DNA of 6,998 nt from the NCBI GenBank assembly GCA_003448685.1, contig DLXW01000273.1, positions 6,391-13,388 of the forward strand, in the 5' to 3' direction. The position numbers and the translations under genes are program-made. This stretch comes from Cyanothece sp. UBA12306. Lineage in GTDB: Bacteria > Cyanobacteriota > Cyanobacteriia > Cyanobacteriales > Microcystaceae. Below are positions 6,974 to 6,998 of the stretch, piece after piece. The stretch's first letter is position 1. Each line of letters begins with the position of its first letter. Under the pieces are notes generated by a model. The model saw only the letters and a list, made by a program, of their open reading frames with translations. It made no database searches and was not told where the DNA came from.

Positions 6974-6998
6974 ATGAACTTTAATTTTAGCAAATCCT
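6974..6998 (+). CDS. Possible start of a rightward gene, cut by window edge
   Basis: An ATG at 6974 opens a frame that stays open for the remaining 25 bases (MNFNFSKS). An in-frame TAA at 6947-6949 bounds it upstream, with an alternative TTG at 6956. There is no Shine-Dalgarno. Only eight residues are visible, so no product can be assigned, and the frame may not be a gene. The main support is its position after a -10-like box and the operator-like dyad. Confidence 0.22.

Overview
The window looks like chromosomal DNA from an AT-rich cyanobacterium. Three signs point there: a cyanobacterial-style TamB protein, one copy of the HIP1 octamer GCGATCGC (819-826), and a generally low-GC composition. 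I cannot name the genus. The layout is simple: one long envelope-biogenesis gene, then a two-gene restriction-modification (R-M) cassette in tail-to-tail orientation, then a 225-bp intergenic region.

Region 1 (1-4542, + strand) is the 3' part of a TamB/DUF490 gene. It is open at the left edge, so the N-terminal membrane anchor is missing. The visible 1513 residues are almost entirely beta-prone repeats, followed by the recognisable TamB C-terminal domain. TamB proteins bridge the inner and outer membranes and are thought to work with Omp85-type partners or as lipid conduits. The chloroplast relative is TIC236. Two structural observations stand out: a series of about five degenerate repeats of 72-85 residues, and exactly six cysteines arranged as three local pairs.

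Region 2 (4604-6773) is a compact type II R-M system. A TdeIII-like PD-(D/E)XK endonuclease (+) and a C5-cytosine DNA methyltransferase (-) converge with only 19 bp between their stop codons. The methyltransferase should protect the host at the site the nuclease cuts. GGNCC is suggested only by the endonuclease family assignment. The nuclease gene follows tamB after 61 bp on the same strand, so its transcription may partly be read-through. The methyltransferase has its own upstream region with a consensus -10 box and a duplicated CATAAT-containing element.

Region 3 (6774-6998) carries the methyltransferase promoter region, a bulged 12-bp inverted repeat, a weak rightward -10 box, and possibly the first codons of another rightward gene cut by the window edge. 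I found no RNA genes, insertion sequences, CRISPR arrays or integrase genes. I see no clear evidence of a wholly new system. The R-M pair and the repeat and cysteine architecture of TamB are the points most worth following.
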